A stretch of DNA of 33,209 nucleotides from NCBI GenBank assembly GCA_009694245.1, contig SHVO01000019.1:1-33209 (forward strand), written 5' to 3'. Each line of letters starts with the position of its first letter. The stretch's first letter is position 1. The notes under the pieces are model-generated. The model was not told where the DNA came from and did no database searches. It saw nothing but the letters and a program-made list of their open reading frames with translations. A program made the translations under genes and the position numbers. The stretch comes from Rhodospirillaceae bacterium (lineage in GTDB: Bacteria; Pseudomonadota; Alphaproteobacteria; Rhodospirillales; Rhodospirillaceae). Of the stretch, positions 1 to 7,593 are shown piece after piece.

Positions 1-149
1 CACATGAGCGGCGGAAACGCGAGCCATAGCAGCGGAGTAATAGAATACGGCGCATAGGCGAAAATGGTCAGGCCACCAGCAACAAATGCGGCAACCAGCC
101 GGCGCCAGCCAGAAAGTCGGGATAGTGTGTGCGCTATCCCCGCGATCAT
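1..149 (-). CDS. lnt: apolipoprotein N-acyltransferase, N-terminal fragment (truncated by window edge)
   Basis: Reading the minus strand from ATG at 149 gives about 49 residues running off the window edge: a basic start (SRLSGWRR), a hydrophobic stretch, then AYAPYSITPLLWLAFPP. The pattern of a first membrane segment followed by an A-Y/F-A-P-Y-x-x-x-P-L-x-W motif is typical of the N terminus of Lnt, the inner-membrane enzyme that adds the third acyl chain to lipoproteins. The gene directly follows corC, the usual alphaproteobacterial order phoH-ybeY-corC-lnt. No good ribosome binding site lies directly before this ATG. The frame is closed upstream by the corC stop, and only CTG/CCC codons precede the ATG. 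The catalytic nitrilase-type domain lies outside the window, so the assignment rests on the N terminus and the context. Confidence 0.72.
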   Translation of the reverse strand, partial: MIAGIAHTLSRLSGWRRLVAAFVAGGLTIFAYAPYSITPLLWLAFPPLM

Positions 150-181
150 GGGCAGCCCGGCCGCATGGAAGCGGAATCCAT
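146..181 (-). CDS. possible 11-codon leader ORF coupled to lnt
   Basis: Directly after the corC stop there is an AGGAG followed by CTTT and an ATG at 181. This ATG opens an 11-codon frame (MDSASMRPGCP) whose TGA overlaps the lnt ATG as ATGA (146-149). The Shine-Dalgarno signal therefore points to this small frame and not to lnt itself. Either the mini-ORF couples translation into lnt, or lnt really begins here and a one-base indel separates the two. Nothing more can be said about a function for the peptide. Confidence 0.3.
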   Translation of the reverse strand: MDSASMRPGCP

Positions 182-188
182 AAAGCTC

Positions 189-1121
189 CTATTTCCCCGC
201 AGGCGCCGGCGCCGGCAAGCCGCGCAGGCGCAATTGCCTGATCCGCCGGGGATCGCCCTCGATCACTTCGAACTCCATTCCCGAGGAATGCTTCACCAGT
301 TCGCCTCGACCCGGAACGTGACCGGCGAGGCGAATAACCAGGCCGCCCAAAGTGTCCGTGGCCTCGCGCTCCTCGTCACTGAAGACGCGGCCGAAGCGGC
401 TTTCAAACTCTTCCAATGTTACGCGCGCATCGGCGGCGGCCGTGGAGTCGGAGTTATCGACGAGAGTCGGAGCCTGATCACCATCATGTTCGTCCTCGAT
501 TTCACCAACGATCTGTTCGACAACGTCCTCGATCGTAACAAGGCCATCTATGCCGCCGTATTCGTCAACCACGAGGGCCATATGCGCGCGCTTGAGGCGC
601 ATTTCCATTAACAGATCCAGAACGCGCACAGCCGGCGAAACGAATAGCATGTTGCGGACTATATCGCGCAAAGACGGCATGGCGCCGGCCTCGGTCGCGC
701 CGCGGTACGCGGCCATGACGGCAAGATCTTTGATGTGGACCAACCCGACGACGTCATCGAGCGTCTCGCGATACACCGGCAACCGGGAGTGACGCTCCTT
801 CATGAGTAGCGTCAATACTTCGGGCAGTGGCGTTTCCAACTCAACCGCGACAATATCGGGCCTGGGCACCATGATATCGGACGCGGCCACTGTACGCATC
901 TTCAGCACATTTCCCAGGAGCAGGCGTTCGTTGGGATCGATCACCGGGCCGCCGTCGGGCGGGCCCTCTTCGTTGCGCTCCTCGATCAATTCCTCGATGA
1001 CGTCGCGCACGCTTTCGGCCTCAACGCTCCCGGGAGTCAGCCAGCAACGCAAGGTATGAAACAAGCCCCGTTTGGGCTCGACCGGCGCCTCCGGGCCTGG
1101 CGGGCGGGTTTGCTCGTTCAT
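189..1121 (-). CDS. corC: CorC/HlyC-type CBS-domain protein (Mg/Co efflux family)
   Basis: The 310-residue product has a hydrophilic N terminus, two CBS domains (about residues 80-140 and 145-205, including SRLPVYRETLDDVVGLVHIK and ALVVDEYGGIDGLVTIEDVV) and a C-terminal CorC/HlyC transporter-associated domain (about 225-305, with EREATDTLGGLVIRLAGHVP). It has no transmembrane DUF21 domain, so it is the short cytosolic CorC form linked to magnesium and cobalt efflux. The transport role is known only from the family. Its ATG overlaps the ybeY stop as ATGA (1118-1121), so it is probably translated from the phoH-ybeY-corC-lnt transcript. The stop is TAG at 189. Confidence 0.9.
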   Translation of the reverse strand: MNEQTRPPGPEAPVEPKRGLFHTLRCWLTPGSVEAESVRDVIEELIEERNEEGPPDGGPVIDPNERLLLGNVLKMRTVAASDIMVPRPDIVAVELETPLPEVLTLLMKERHSRLPVYRETLDDVVGLVHIKDLAVMAAYRGATEAGAMPSLRDIVRNMLFVSPAVRVLDLLMEMRLKRAHMALVVDEYGGIDGLVTIEDVVEQIVGEIEDEHDGDQAPTLVDNSDSTAAADARVTLEEFESRFGRVFSDEEREATDTLGGLVIRLAGHVPGRGELVKHSSGMEFEVIEGDPRRIRQLRLRGLPAPAPAGK

Positions 1122-1717
1122 CGACCAAGCAGCCTTTTTCCGATGGCCGCCCGCGCCGGTGGTCCACCGGGCGCTAAGGCGTAAGGGTCCGAAATCTTGA
1201 GACCAGCAAGAATTTTTTTCTCCAATCGTTCCATAATTGCGGCTTCATCATGGCGTTGATGATCATAGCCCAAAAGATGCAAAACACCATGCACGACCAG
1301 ATGCGACAAGTGAGCCCTCAAGGCCTTGTGCCCGGCCTTGGCTTCGCGGACGAGAACTCCGTAGGCCAGCGCGACGTCGCCCAAATATTGAACGGTACCG
1401 CGTGGCGTCGCCCGGGCGGCCGCGGCCCGGGCCTTCGCATCGGCAAAGGCCGGGAAGGAGAGCACGTCGGTGGTCTTGTCCGTGCGGCGGAATTCGGCAT
1501 TCAGCTTCCGCACGGCACCGTCGCTTGCCAGCAATATGCTCAGCTCAACCGCCGACTTCGGGACAGCCACGGCGAGCGCGCTCAAGGCGGCACGACGCGA
1601 GACCGCGACGGCATTGGGTAATGATCGGGTCCAGATGCGCGCGCCGAGAATAATATTGACTGTGGAGTTGGTGGCAATCTTGGCCGTCCGCGGTGTCTTT
1701 CGGCCCAAGCTGCTCAC
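1118..1717 (-). CDS. ybeY: endoribonuclease YbeY, 16S rRNA maturation
   Basis: The 199-residue product carries the YbeY zinc motif H-x3-H-x5-H in HGVLHLLGYDHQRHDE near residue 140, plus the conserved LNAEFRRTDKTTDVLSFP segment. YbeY is a single-strand endoribonuclease needed for 16S rRNA 3' processing and 70S quality control. The start chosen is GTG at 1717, which overlaps the phoH TGA as GTGA. The family core begins near TVNIILGARIW (about residue 18), so the first residues are an extension and no ATG start lies close to the core. It is translationally coupled on both sides, with phoH upstream and corC downstream. Confidence 0.93.
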   Translation of the reverse strand: MSSLGRKTPRTAKIATNSTVNIILGARIWTRSLPNAVAVSRRAALSALAVAVPKSAVELSILLASDGAVRKLNAEFRRTDKTTDVLSFPAFADAKARAAAARATPRGTVQYLGDVALAYGVLVREAKAGHKALRAHLSHLVVHGVLHLLGYDHQRHDEAAIMERLEKKILAGLKISDPYALAPGGPPARAAIGKRLLGR

Positions 1718-2769
1718 TCCCTCTCACTCGACTGCCCGCTCGGAAGTTTAGCCGCCTCTGCCCGTTTGGCGTCGCGTTTGTCGTAGGCCTCGACGATGCG
1801 CGCCACGAGGTCGTGACGCACGACATCTAGATGGGTAAATGAGACGCGACCTACGCCCTTCAAGTAGCCGAGCGTCTCGAGCGCATCCGCGAGACCGGAC
1901 TTGGTTCCGCTCGGTAAATCAGTCTGGCTCAAATCACCGGTCACGACCATGCGCGAATTCTCACCCATACGCGTCAGCGCCATCTTAATCTGCATCGGTG
2001 TGGTGTTCTGGGCCTCGTCGAGAATTATGAACGCGCTATTCAGCGTGCGGCCGCGCATGAAGGCCAGCGGCGCCACCTCGATTTCTCCGGACAGCAAAAG
2101 CTTTGCGACATAGTCGCCGGGGAGCATGTCGTAGAGCGCGTCGTATAGTGGCCGTAGATAGGGATCAATCTTTTCGCGCATATCGCCGGGCAAGAAGCCG
2201 AGACGTTCGCCGGCCTCGACGGCGGGGCGCGAAAGGATGATCCGGTCCACCGTCCCTGCGAGCTTCAAGGCCACGGCCTTGGCGACCGCCATATATGTCT
2301 TGCCCGTGCCCGCCGGTCCCAGCGCGAAAACCAGCTCGTAGGTCTGCAACGCCTGCAGATAGGCGGCTTGACCGGGGGTCCGTGCCGAGACGTGACGTTT
2401 GCGCGTGCGGATCGAAAGATCTTCTCCTGCGCCGTCGTCGTCCTGCATCAACCGCTCCTCCATCTTTTCCTGCACCAGACGGGCTACGCCATCGACATCA
2501 CCGCTCTCGACCGGCAGGCCCTGCAAGAGCCGCCGATAAAGCCGCTTCAGCGCAGCCTCGGCGCGCGCCGCCCGGACCGGCGGCCCCTCGATGGTCACGG
2601 TGTTTCCGCGACTGTGCAGCACGACATCGAGGCGCTGCTCTAGACGGGTCAAATTTTCGTTGTGCGGGCCGACAAGCTGCTGCACCAGCCCGTTGTCCGA
2701 GAATTCGCAAGCGAGATGATTGGTTTCACTCACAGTCGTGTTGATCCGAGACCGTCGATCATGCGCCAC
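1714..2769 (-). CDS. phoH: PhoH-like P-loop ATPase (YbeZ type)
   Basis: This 351-residue PhoH-family ATPase has Walker A GPAGTGKTYMAV near residue 150 and Walker B FIILDEAQNTT near 250, followed by the VVTGDLSQTDLP segment (sensor-like). The N terminus resembles a KH-like nucleic-acid-binding region. In many bacteria the protein is encoded with YbeY and is thought to act with it in RNA metabolism. The open frame begins with GTG at 2769. A second GTG at 2733 (VSETNHLAC) is an alternative closer to the usual family start. Only 17 bases separate it from the miaB stop, and its own stop overlaps the ybeY GTG, so it sits in the middle of a polycistronic run. Confidence 0.93.
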   Translation of the reverse strand: MAHDRRSRINTTVSETNHLACEFSDNGLVQQLVGPHNENLTRLEQRLDVVLHSRGNTVTIEGPPVRAARAEAALKRLYRRLLQGLPVESGDVDGVARLVQEKMEERLMQDDDGAGEDLSIRTRKRHVSARTPGQAAYLQALQTYELVFALGPAGTGKTYMAVAKAVALKLAGTVDRIILSRPAVEAGERLGFLPGDMREKIDPYLRPLYDALYDMLPGDYVAKLLLSGEIEVAPLAFMRGRTLNSAFIILDEAQNTTPMQIKMALTRMGENSRMVVTGDLSQTDLPSGTKSGLADALETLGYLKGVGRVSFTHLDVVRHDLVARIVEAYDKRDAKRAEAAKLPSGQSSERE

Positions 2770-2786
2770 CGGTCATGTGTCACCGC

Positions 2787-4226
2787 TCACGCGTGTGCCG
2801 CCTGGGTGCGCGGCCGCGACGCTCGAGAGTCCGCCCAGACCGCGCCCAGACTGTACGCCTCCACCGAGACAACGGTCAGCGACACGATCGCGCCAACATA
2901 TGCCGGGTCCGCCAAGACGTGGACGGCTTGCAAGTAGGGGCTGCGGCCAACCAATTGGCCCGGGTTGCGGCCACGGCCCGTCAGCAATACGTCAAAGGTG
3001 CGCCCGACACACGAGGTGTTGAAATGACGTAACTGCGCATCCAACACCTGCTGCAGGATGTGTAAGCGTGCGGCCTTAACTTCGTCAGCGACTTGCGGCT
3101 TCAGGATCGCGGCGGGTGTGCCGGGGCGCGGGCTGTACTTGAACGAGAAGGATTGCACGAAGCCGATCTCATTGACGAGTTCCAAGGTATCGTCGAAATC
3201 ACGATCAGTCTCCCCGGGATAGCCGGTAATGAAATCCGAGGAGAGCGCCATATCTGGCCGCACCTCCTTGAGCTTGTAGACAATCCGGCGATAGTCGTCC
3301 CGGCCATGACCGCGATTCATTGCCGCCAGAATCTTGTCCGATCCCGATTGCACCGGCAGATGCAAGAACGGCATGAGTTGCGGAACATCGCGGTGCGCGG
3401 CGATCAGGTCGTCGTCCATGTCGCGCGGATGAGATGTGGTGTAGCGGATGCGCGCAAGGCCGTCGATTTCCGCGAGCTCTCGGATCAGACGCCCCAAATT
3501 CCAACTCACAGCTGCCTCAGGCCCAGCCCCGTGGTAGGCGTTGACATTTTGGCCGAGCAGCGTGATTTCACGCGCGCCGCCGGCGACCAGCCCGCGCGCT
3601 TCACGCAAGATGTCTGCGGCAGGCCGCGAGTACTCGCTGCCGCGCGTGTAAGGGACAACGCAGAACGTACAAAACTTATCACAGCCTTCCTGCACCGAGA
3701 GGAAGGCCGTGGGACCATCAGCTTTGGGGGCGGGCAAATGATCGAATTTCGGCTCTGCCGGAAATTCGGTGTCCAATACGCCGCGCCTTGATTGCGGCAT
3801 TCCGGCTTCGTCACGCGATCGCGCGGCTCGCGCCACCATTTCCGGCAGTCGGTGATAGGTTTGGGGTCCAAGAACGATGTCGACAAAGGGTGCGCGGGCC
3901 ATGATCTCGGCGCCCTCGGCCTGCGCCACGCAGCCGGCGACGGCGATGATCATGTCTCTGCCGGCTGTGACGCGGCCGGTTTTCAGCACGCGTAGGCGCC
4001 CCAAATCCGAAAACACCTTTTCGGACGCTTTCTCGCGAATGTGGCAGGTATTCAGGATCACCATGTCGGCGTCATCGGGCCGGTCTGTCGAGCTAAAACC
4101 CAAGGGGGCCAGCACGTCGGCCATGCGTCCGGAATCGTAAACGTTCATTTGACAGCCGTAGGTCTTGATGAACAGTTTCTTGCTGCGCGCGGCGATTTTG
4201 GCGGTGTCGCCCATCGTTCGGTTCAA
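2787..4226 (-). CDS. miaB: tRNA-2-methylthio-N6-dimethylallyladenosine synthase MiaB
   Basis: The product is 479 residues. The N-terminal UPF0004 domain has the three cluster cysteines ([27 protein letters not shown]). The radical-SAM motif CxxxCxxC appears as [16 protein letters not shown] near residue 190. A C-terminal TRAM-like domain begins near [13 protein letters not shown]. MiaB adds the methylthio group to i6A37 of tRNAs reading UNN codons, using two [4Fe-4S] clusters. The ATG at 4226 (MNRTMGDT) is the longest start, and the ATG 12 bases inside is also possible. The C-terminal tail (about 20 Ala/Arg-rich residues) exceeds the usual length. A 358-bp repeat-rich gap separates it from olsA upstream. 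Confidence 0.95.
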   Translation of the reverse strand: MNRTMGDTAKIAARSKKLFIKTYGCQMNVYDSGRMADVLAPLGFSSTDRPDDADMVILNTCHIREKASEKVFSDLGRLRVLKTGRVTAGRDMIIAVAGCVAQAEGAEIMARAPFVDIVLGPQTYHRLPEMVARAARSRDEAGMPQSRRGVLDTEFPAEPKFDHLPAPKADGPTAFLSVQEGCDKFCTFCVVPYTRGSEYSRPAADILREARGLVAGGAREITLLGQNVNAYHGAGPEAAVSWNLGRLIRELAEIDGLARIRYTTSHPRDMDDDLIAAHRDVPQLMPFLHLPVQSGSDKILAAMNRGHGRDDYRRIVYKLKEVRPDMALSSDFITGYPGETDRDFDDTLELVNEIGFVQSFSFKYSPRPGTPAAILKPQVADEVKAARLHILQQVLDAQLRHFNTSCVGRTFDVLLTGRGRNPGQLVGRSPYLQAVHVLADPAYVGAIVSLTVVSVEAYSLGAVWADSRASRPRTQAAHA

Positions 4227-4338
4227 CGGCCTTTTCAGGTAAGTCCGGTCTCGGCATACGGTCGGGGCCGGAAGGCCTCGCCGAACGCCGGTTTCTCATA
4301 CTCTATCGGGGGCCGTCAAAGCAAAGGGGCGAGAGGCC

Positions 4339-4421
4339 TAGAGCGTGTTCCGACGAAATGGGTACCGGTTCGCGCCGGCGAAGGCCGGCATTAATCAGAT
4401 GCGCGCCTTCGCGCGCGCCGG
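4339..4421. repeat. modular palindromic repeat, copy A (beta module, partial)
   Basis: The segment starts TAGAGCGTGTTCCGACGAA and contains CCGGCGAAGGCCGG and GCGCGCCTTCGCGCGC palindromes. It matches the first 80 or so bases of copy C (15935-16078) and the reverse complement of copy B (9421-9565), then diverges after about 4421. It lies in the 358-bp gap between miaB and olsA (4227-4584), which holds repeat modules and no gene that I can see. Confidence 0.75.
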
Positions 4422-4443
4422 AAACCGCGACTAAATCAAGAGT

Positions 4444-4486
4444 CTAGACCGCTCCATTGATTCAAACTGAACGAAAAGCGGTCTAG
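4444..4486. repeat. 43-bp palindromic repeat module (gamma)
   Basis: A perfect 10-bp terminal inverted repeat (CTAGACCGCT / AGCGGTCTAG) encloses a 23-base centre. The reverse complement of this 43-bp unit matches 18416-18458 at about 35 of 43 positions with the same total length, so it is a dispersed module. Confidence 0.75.
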
Positions 4487-4536
4487 CGCGCTTCCCGGAA
4501 AAGTGGGCTTCCGGTTTTCCGACAGGAAGCGCGCTA
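4484..4536. repeat. 53-bp palindromic repeat module (delta)
   Basis: A perfect 12-bp inverted repeat (TAGCGCGCTTCC / GGAAGCGCGCTA) shares its first TAG with the end of the preceding module. Its centre contains GGAAAAGTGGGCTTCCGGTTTT, related to the GAAAAGTGGGAACCGGTTTT motif of copies B and C. Confidence 0.7.
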
Positions 4537-4550
4537 TTCATATGAATCTG

Positions 4551-4586
4551 AACCCTTTCCCGTTTCATGAGAGCCGGGAAAGGGTT
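4551..4586. repeat. hairpin overlapping the olsA stop codon
   Basis: A perfect 12-bp stem AACCCTTTCCCG / CGGGAAAGGGTT has a 12-base loop. The right arm runs into the olsA TAA (4585-4587). No T tract follows on the minus strand, so it is not a classical intrinsic terminator, although it could still protect the mRNA 3' end. Confidence 0.6.
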
Positions 4587-5352
4587 AAGCCACGGAACGT
4601 CCCGACAGCAGGCAGGCCATCTCCGTGCGCACGACGTGGTCGCAATGGGCCGCGAGCGCCTTCCGGTTGGGAAAATCGGCCAAAGTCACGGGCGGATGAA
4701 AAGTGACCTCCACGGTTAGCGTGCCTAATTTTGCCGCATGCCAGAGGTGGGGGCCCAACTCCATATCGCCGTACCACGCGACATAGGGCCTCCAGCCGAC
4801 ACCAAGCGGAAGTCCGTTCAGACGGGTATAGGCAAGCGACACCGGTTGAACCGCGATACTTCGGCTACGTCCGAGCGAATCAGTCACTTGCCGCGTGGCT
4901 ACCGTAAACAGCGCACTTTTGAAGGGTTTCACGTAATTGCCGTCACCGGATGTGGACTCCGGAAACATGATCAAGGTGTCGCCGGCGTCAAGGCGATCCT
5001 GGATTTGATCGCGGGCACCCGTGGTCGCGCTAGGCCGGCGCTCGATGAAGACGCTTCTGCCTGCCTTGGCCATGACGCCAAAGATTGGCCATTTGGCGAT
5101 ATCGGCCTTGGCGACAAAGTCGCCGGCAACCAGCGAGCCGAGGCCAACAATATCAAAGTACGAAATATGATTGCTGATTACGAGATGCGGCCGTTCCGCG
5201 TTTTGCAATCCCCGGACCACGACACGCAGGCCGACAATCTTGGTCACAAGGCGGTAATACCCTCGGCGAAAGGGTGCCGAGTTCACGCTTATTGCATTTA
5301 AGCATCCGGAAATGACCGTCGCCAGCAGCGAAATGACCAAGAAGGCCGTCAA
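4585..5352 (-). CDS. olsA: lyso-lipid acyltransferase, PlsC/OlsA family
   Basis: The 255-residue PlsC-type acyltransferase has a hydrophobic N terminus (MTAFLVISLLATVISGC). The catalytic H-x4-D motif is NHISYFD near residue 77, and FPESTSGDGNYVKPFK is the acceptor-binding block III. The enzyme transfers an acyl group from acyl-ACP to a lyso-lipid at the inner membrane. The gene lies 56 bases downstream of an OlsB-type N-acyltransferase on the same strand, so I infer that it is OlsA, the second step of ornithine-lipid synthesis. A general 1-acylglycerol-3-phosphate acyltransferase (PlsC) cannot be excluded from sequence alone. Its TAA stop lies in a hairpin at 4551-4586. Confidence 0.82.
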   Translation of the reverse strand: MTAFLVISLLATVISGCLNAISVNSAPFRRGYYRLVTKIVGLRVVVRGLQNAERPHLVISNHISYFDIVGLGSLVAGDFVAKADIAKWPIFGVMAKAGRSVFIERRPSATTGARDQIQDRLDAGDTLIMFPESTSGDGNYVKPFKSALFTVATRQVTDSLGRSRSIAVQPVSLAYTRLNGLPLGVGWRPYVAWYGDMELGPHLWHAAKLGTLTVEVTFHPPVTLADFPNRKALAAHCDHVVRTEMACLLSGRSVA

Positions 5353-5408
5353 TCGCAGGACAGCAACGGCCGACCCGACGGCCGTCGTCGGCAGCGTCGA
5401 GTCTGAAT

Positions 5409-6482
5409 TTACGAAGCTCTTTTGAATGATTCGGTCCCGCGGCGCTCAGCGACGTCAAAATGGCGCGTGTAACGCCCGGCGATCATTTCGGTTCTGACGA
5501 CCACGCAGACGTCTGTGGTGTTGAATTGATGATCGACCACGGCGCCGTCGCCGACGAAGGCCCCGATCCGCAAGTAACCCTTCAATAGCGGCGGCAGGCT
5601 GGCGAGGGCGCGCTTGGGGTCGATCGCGCCCTTTGCCAGGAGATTCATGCTGGCGAAGCGATGGGGCAGGGCCCGGGGACGAATCGCCTCGGGCGCAAGA
5701 TGATAGTGATAGAGGTAGGATAGCTGGATGGCCAACTGCTTGGGGTCGGTTCCCGGTAGGCTTGCGCAGCCAAACATCAGATCAATGTCGTGGGAATTCA
5801 GATACTCGGCGATGCCCCGCCATAAAAGGTTGAGTGTGGCACGGTTGCGATAGGCCGCATCCACACAGCTGCGGCCCAATTCCATTATGGTGCCTGGAAA
5901 ATTCGTCAGGGGGGCGATGTTGTACTCTGCGGCCGAGTAAAACCCGCCGGCAACGCCGGCGTGCTCGCGGCGCATGAGACGGTAGGTGCCGACCACTTGC
6001 GTTCCAGTGGGCCGCTGCTGGTCGACGACAATGAGATGATCGCAAGCCGTGTCGTAACGGTCGAAGTCACGCTGGGTCGCGGCCATCGCCGGCAGCGGAT
6101 GCGCGCCCATCTCGTCATAGAACACGCGATAGCGCAGCGCCTGAGCCGCATCCAGTTCGTTAGCTGATGTTGCCAGGCGGATGATTTGACTGCCGGTAAT
6201 CACCGGCTCGAAGCGGCACTGAGGACCGCGCACGAATTCGGTGCCCGCAGTGGTGACCTCGGTGGTCTCGGCTGGCGGATTTTGGCCGGCGGCCTTGGGG
6301 AATAGGATCGTCATGTTCAATCCGCGTCCATGTCTGCTGCTGGGCCCGGGCTTGCTTTGTCCCAGAAACTGTAATGTCAATTGGAGCGTCGACTTCAAGG
6401 TCGACTTGGTCTTGCGGTTGATCTCGATCGTCGACTGCAATGTCGATCTTGCGAGGCCACGGATCGTTGCAGGGATTCCCAC
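5409..6482 (-). CDS. olsB: L-ornithine N(alpha)-acyltransferase, OlsB-type GNAT fold
   Basis: The core carries blocks typical of OlsB and related acyl-homoserine-lactone-synthase-like acyltransferases: ALRYRVFYDEMGA, VVGTYRLMR, GGFYSAAEYNIAPL, MELGRSCVDAAYRNRATL and DLMFGCASLPGTDP. OlsB transfers a 3-hydroxyacyl group from ACP to ornithine to make lyso-ornithine lipid. GTG at 6482 is chosen because AAGGAGG sits 8 bases upstream. It gives 357 residues with a 56-residue Thr/Lys/Ser-rich extension absent from most relatives. ATG at 6314 (MTILFPKAAG) gives a more usual length of about 301 residues but has a poor ribosome binding site. The olsA-like gene follows, making an olsBA pair. Confidence 0.82.
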   Translation of the reverse strand: MGIPATIRGLARSTLQSTIEINRKTKSTLKSTLQLTLQFLGQSKPGPSSRHGRGLNMTILFPKAAGQNPPAETTEVTTAGTEFVRGPQCRFEPVITGSQIIRLATSANELDAAQALRYRVFYDEMGAHPLPAMAATQRDFDRYDTACDHLIVVDQQRPTGTQVVGTYRLMRREHAGVAGGFYSAAEYNIAPLTNFPGTIMELGRSCVDAAYRNRATLNLLWRGIAEYLNSHDIDLMFGCASLPGTDPKQLAIQLSYLYHYHLAPEAIRPRALPHRFASMNLLAKGAIDPKRALASLPPLLKGYLRIGAFVGDGAVVDHQFNTTDVCVVVRTEMIAGRYTRHFDVAERRGTESFKRAS

Positions 6483-6595
6483 CGCATTCCCCTCCTTGGG
6501 GCACCATTGTTACGTATTTGTGACGGAAATCCTAGGCTTTCCATCCCACCTATCGCAAGAATGTACCCGGGGAGCCACAATATGTCGTGTTATCG

Positions 6596-7027
6596 TTATG
6601 TTTCTTTTTCAGAACCCATTGGAACGACGAACAACTCCAGCCGGTGACCCACAAGCTTGTAGCCGTGGGCCCGGGCGATCTCGTGCTGGAGGCGCTCGAT
6701 TTCGTCGTTGCTGAACTCCGTCACCTTGCCCGAGCGCATATCGATCAAATGGTCGTGGTGAGTGGTCGGAGTTTCCTCGTAGCGTGCCCGGCCATCGCCG
6801 AACTCGTGGCGTTTAACGATCCCGGCGTCTTCGAAAAGCCGCATGGTACGGTAGACCGTGGCGATGGAAATGCGTGGGTCTTCAGCAGCCGAGCGGCGAT
6901 GAACTTCCTCGACGTCGGGGTGGTCCTCTGCATCCGATAGCACGCGGGCGATAACCCGCCGCTGCTCGGTCATTTTCATACCCTTCTGGGCGCAGATTTG
7001 CTCGATGTGGGATGCTGCTCGGGTCAT
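6596..7027 (-). CDS. fur: Fur-family metalloregulator (alphaproteobacterial Fur/Mur)
   Basis: The 143-residue Fur-family repressor has a winged-helix DNA-binding part (about residues 15-80, with QRRVIARVLSDAEDHPDVEE and ISIATVYRTMRLFEDAGIV) and a metal-binding and dimerisation part (THHDHLIDMRSGKVTEF, HGYKLVGHRLELF). The position where Escherichia coli Fur has Cys in HHDHLxCLDCG is IDMRSG here, without cysteines. That is usual for alphaproteobacterial Fur proteins, many of which act as manganese-responsive Mur. Whether it senses iron or manganese cannot be read from the sequence. It lies upstream of olsB on the same strand with a 113-base gap, and faces the tusA-like gene divergently across about 240 bases. 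Confidence 0.93.
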   Translation of the reverse strand: MTRAASHIEQICAQKGMKMTEQRRVIARVLSDAEDHPDVEEVHRRSAAEDPRISIATVYRTMRLFEDAGIVKRHEFGDGRARYEETPTTHHDHLIDMRSGKVTEFSNDEIERLQHEIARAHGYKLVGHRLELFVVPMGSEKET

Positions 7028-7039
7028 ACCGCCTAGCTT

Positions 7040-7067
7040 ACACTATGATCCGGGGCGGCGCTGTAAA
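7040..7067 (-). promoter_or_regulatory. possible fur promoter
   Basis: On the minus strand TTTACA (7062-7067) and TAGTGT (7040-7045) are separated by 16 bases and lie just upstream of the fur ATG at 7027. The very short leader this implies makes it a weak call. Confidence 0.3.
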
Positions 7068-7267
7068 CCGCTCCGGTTTCGCGATCATAGGGGTTTGGGC
7101 CGCGCCTTGAAACGGGAAGCAGGGTTCGCCGGCAGCGATACCGTGATTAATAGGGCCGGACAAGCGCCGAATCCCGGGGGGTCACCTCATCCAGACACTA
7201 TATATTATTGTAACCCCTAGCCCCATAAATCCCGAAGGCTCGCCCAAGTGCGTAACGAAGTTCACCG

Positions 7268-7522
7268 ATGAACCCAAACGAGTATTTTATCGACATCACC
7301 ACGGACGTCTGCCCACTCACGTTCGTCAAAACGAAATTGCTTCTCGAAAGAATGCCGCCGGGAGCCATGGCGACCGTACGTCTCCGCGGCGCACAGCCTC
7401 TCGATAACGTGCCGCGTTCGGTAAGGGCTCATGGTCATGACGTGATTTCACTCACGCCTGAGGATGCGCAAGCCGCACCCGATCCGCGCCTGCCGCATAT
7501 CATGATCGTGCGTCGCTGCTAA
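7268..7522 (+). CDS. TusA-family sulfur-carrier-like protein
   Basis: This is a small protein of 84 residues. The N-terminal block FIDITTDVCPLTFVKTKLLL matches the TusA/SirA family, in which a single cysteine in a CPxP motif carries persulfide sulfur. Here the motif is CPLT, so the cysteine (residue 15) is kept but the second proline is replaced by threonine. The rest (GAMATVRLRGAQPLDNVPRS, HDVISLTPED) fits the beta-alpha-beta fold. The protein probably takes part in sulfur transfer, but its partner cannot be told from the context. It is convergent with rimI, and a palindromic repeat begins at its stop codon. Confidence 0.8.
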   Translation: MNPNEYFIDITTDVCPLTFVKTKLLLERMPPGAMATVRLRGAQPLDNVPRSVRAHGHDVISLTPEDAQAAPDPRLPHIMIVRRC

Positions 7523-7576
7523 AGCGGAATGATCTAATATGGAATCATCCGCACCGCTTTGACCTAAAATCATCCC
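7521..7576. repeat. palindromic repeat between convergent genes (empty-site copy)
   Basis: AAAGCGG (7521-7527) and CCGCTTT (7554-7560) form an inverted repeat, followed by CTAAAATCATCCC. Read as reverse complement, the unit matches the two outer halves of the repeat at 22939-22963 and 23059-23084, but without the 95 bp that interrupt that copy. The left halves agree at 23 of 25 bases. It occupies the gap between the tusA-like stop and the rimI stop (7594). Confidence 0.65.
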
Positions 7577-7593
7577 ACCCTTGTCTCCAGTCC

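Noticed and set aside
7005-7220. Plus-strand 71-codon frame between fur and the tusA-like gene
   Set aside because: It overlaps the fur start and promoter region, has no ribosome binding site and no recognisable sequence.
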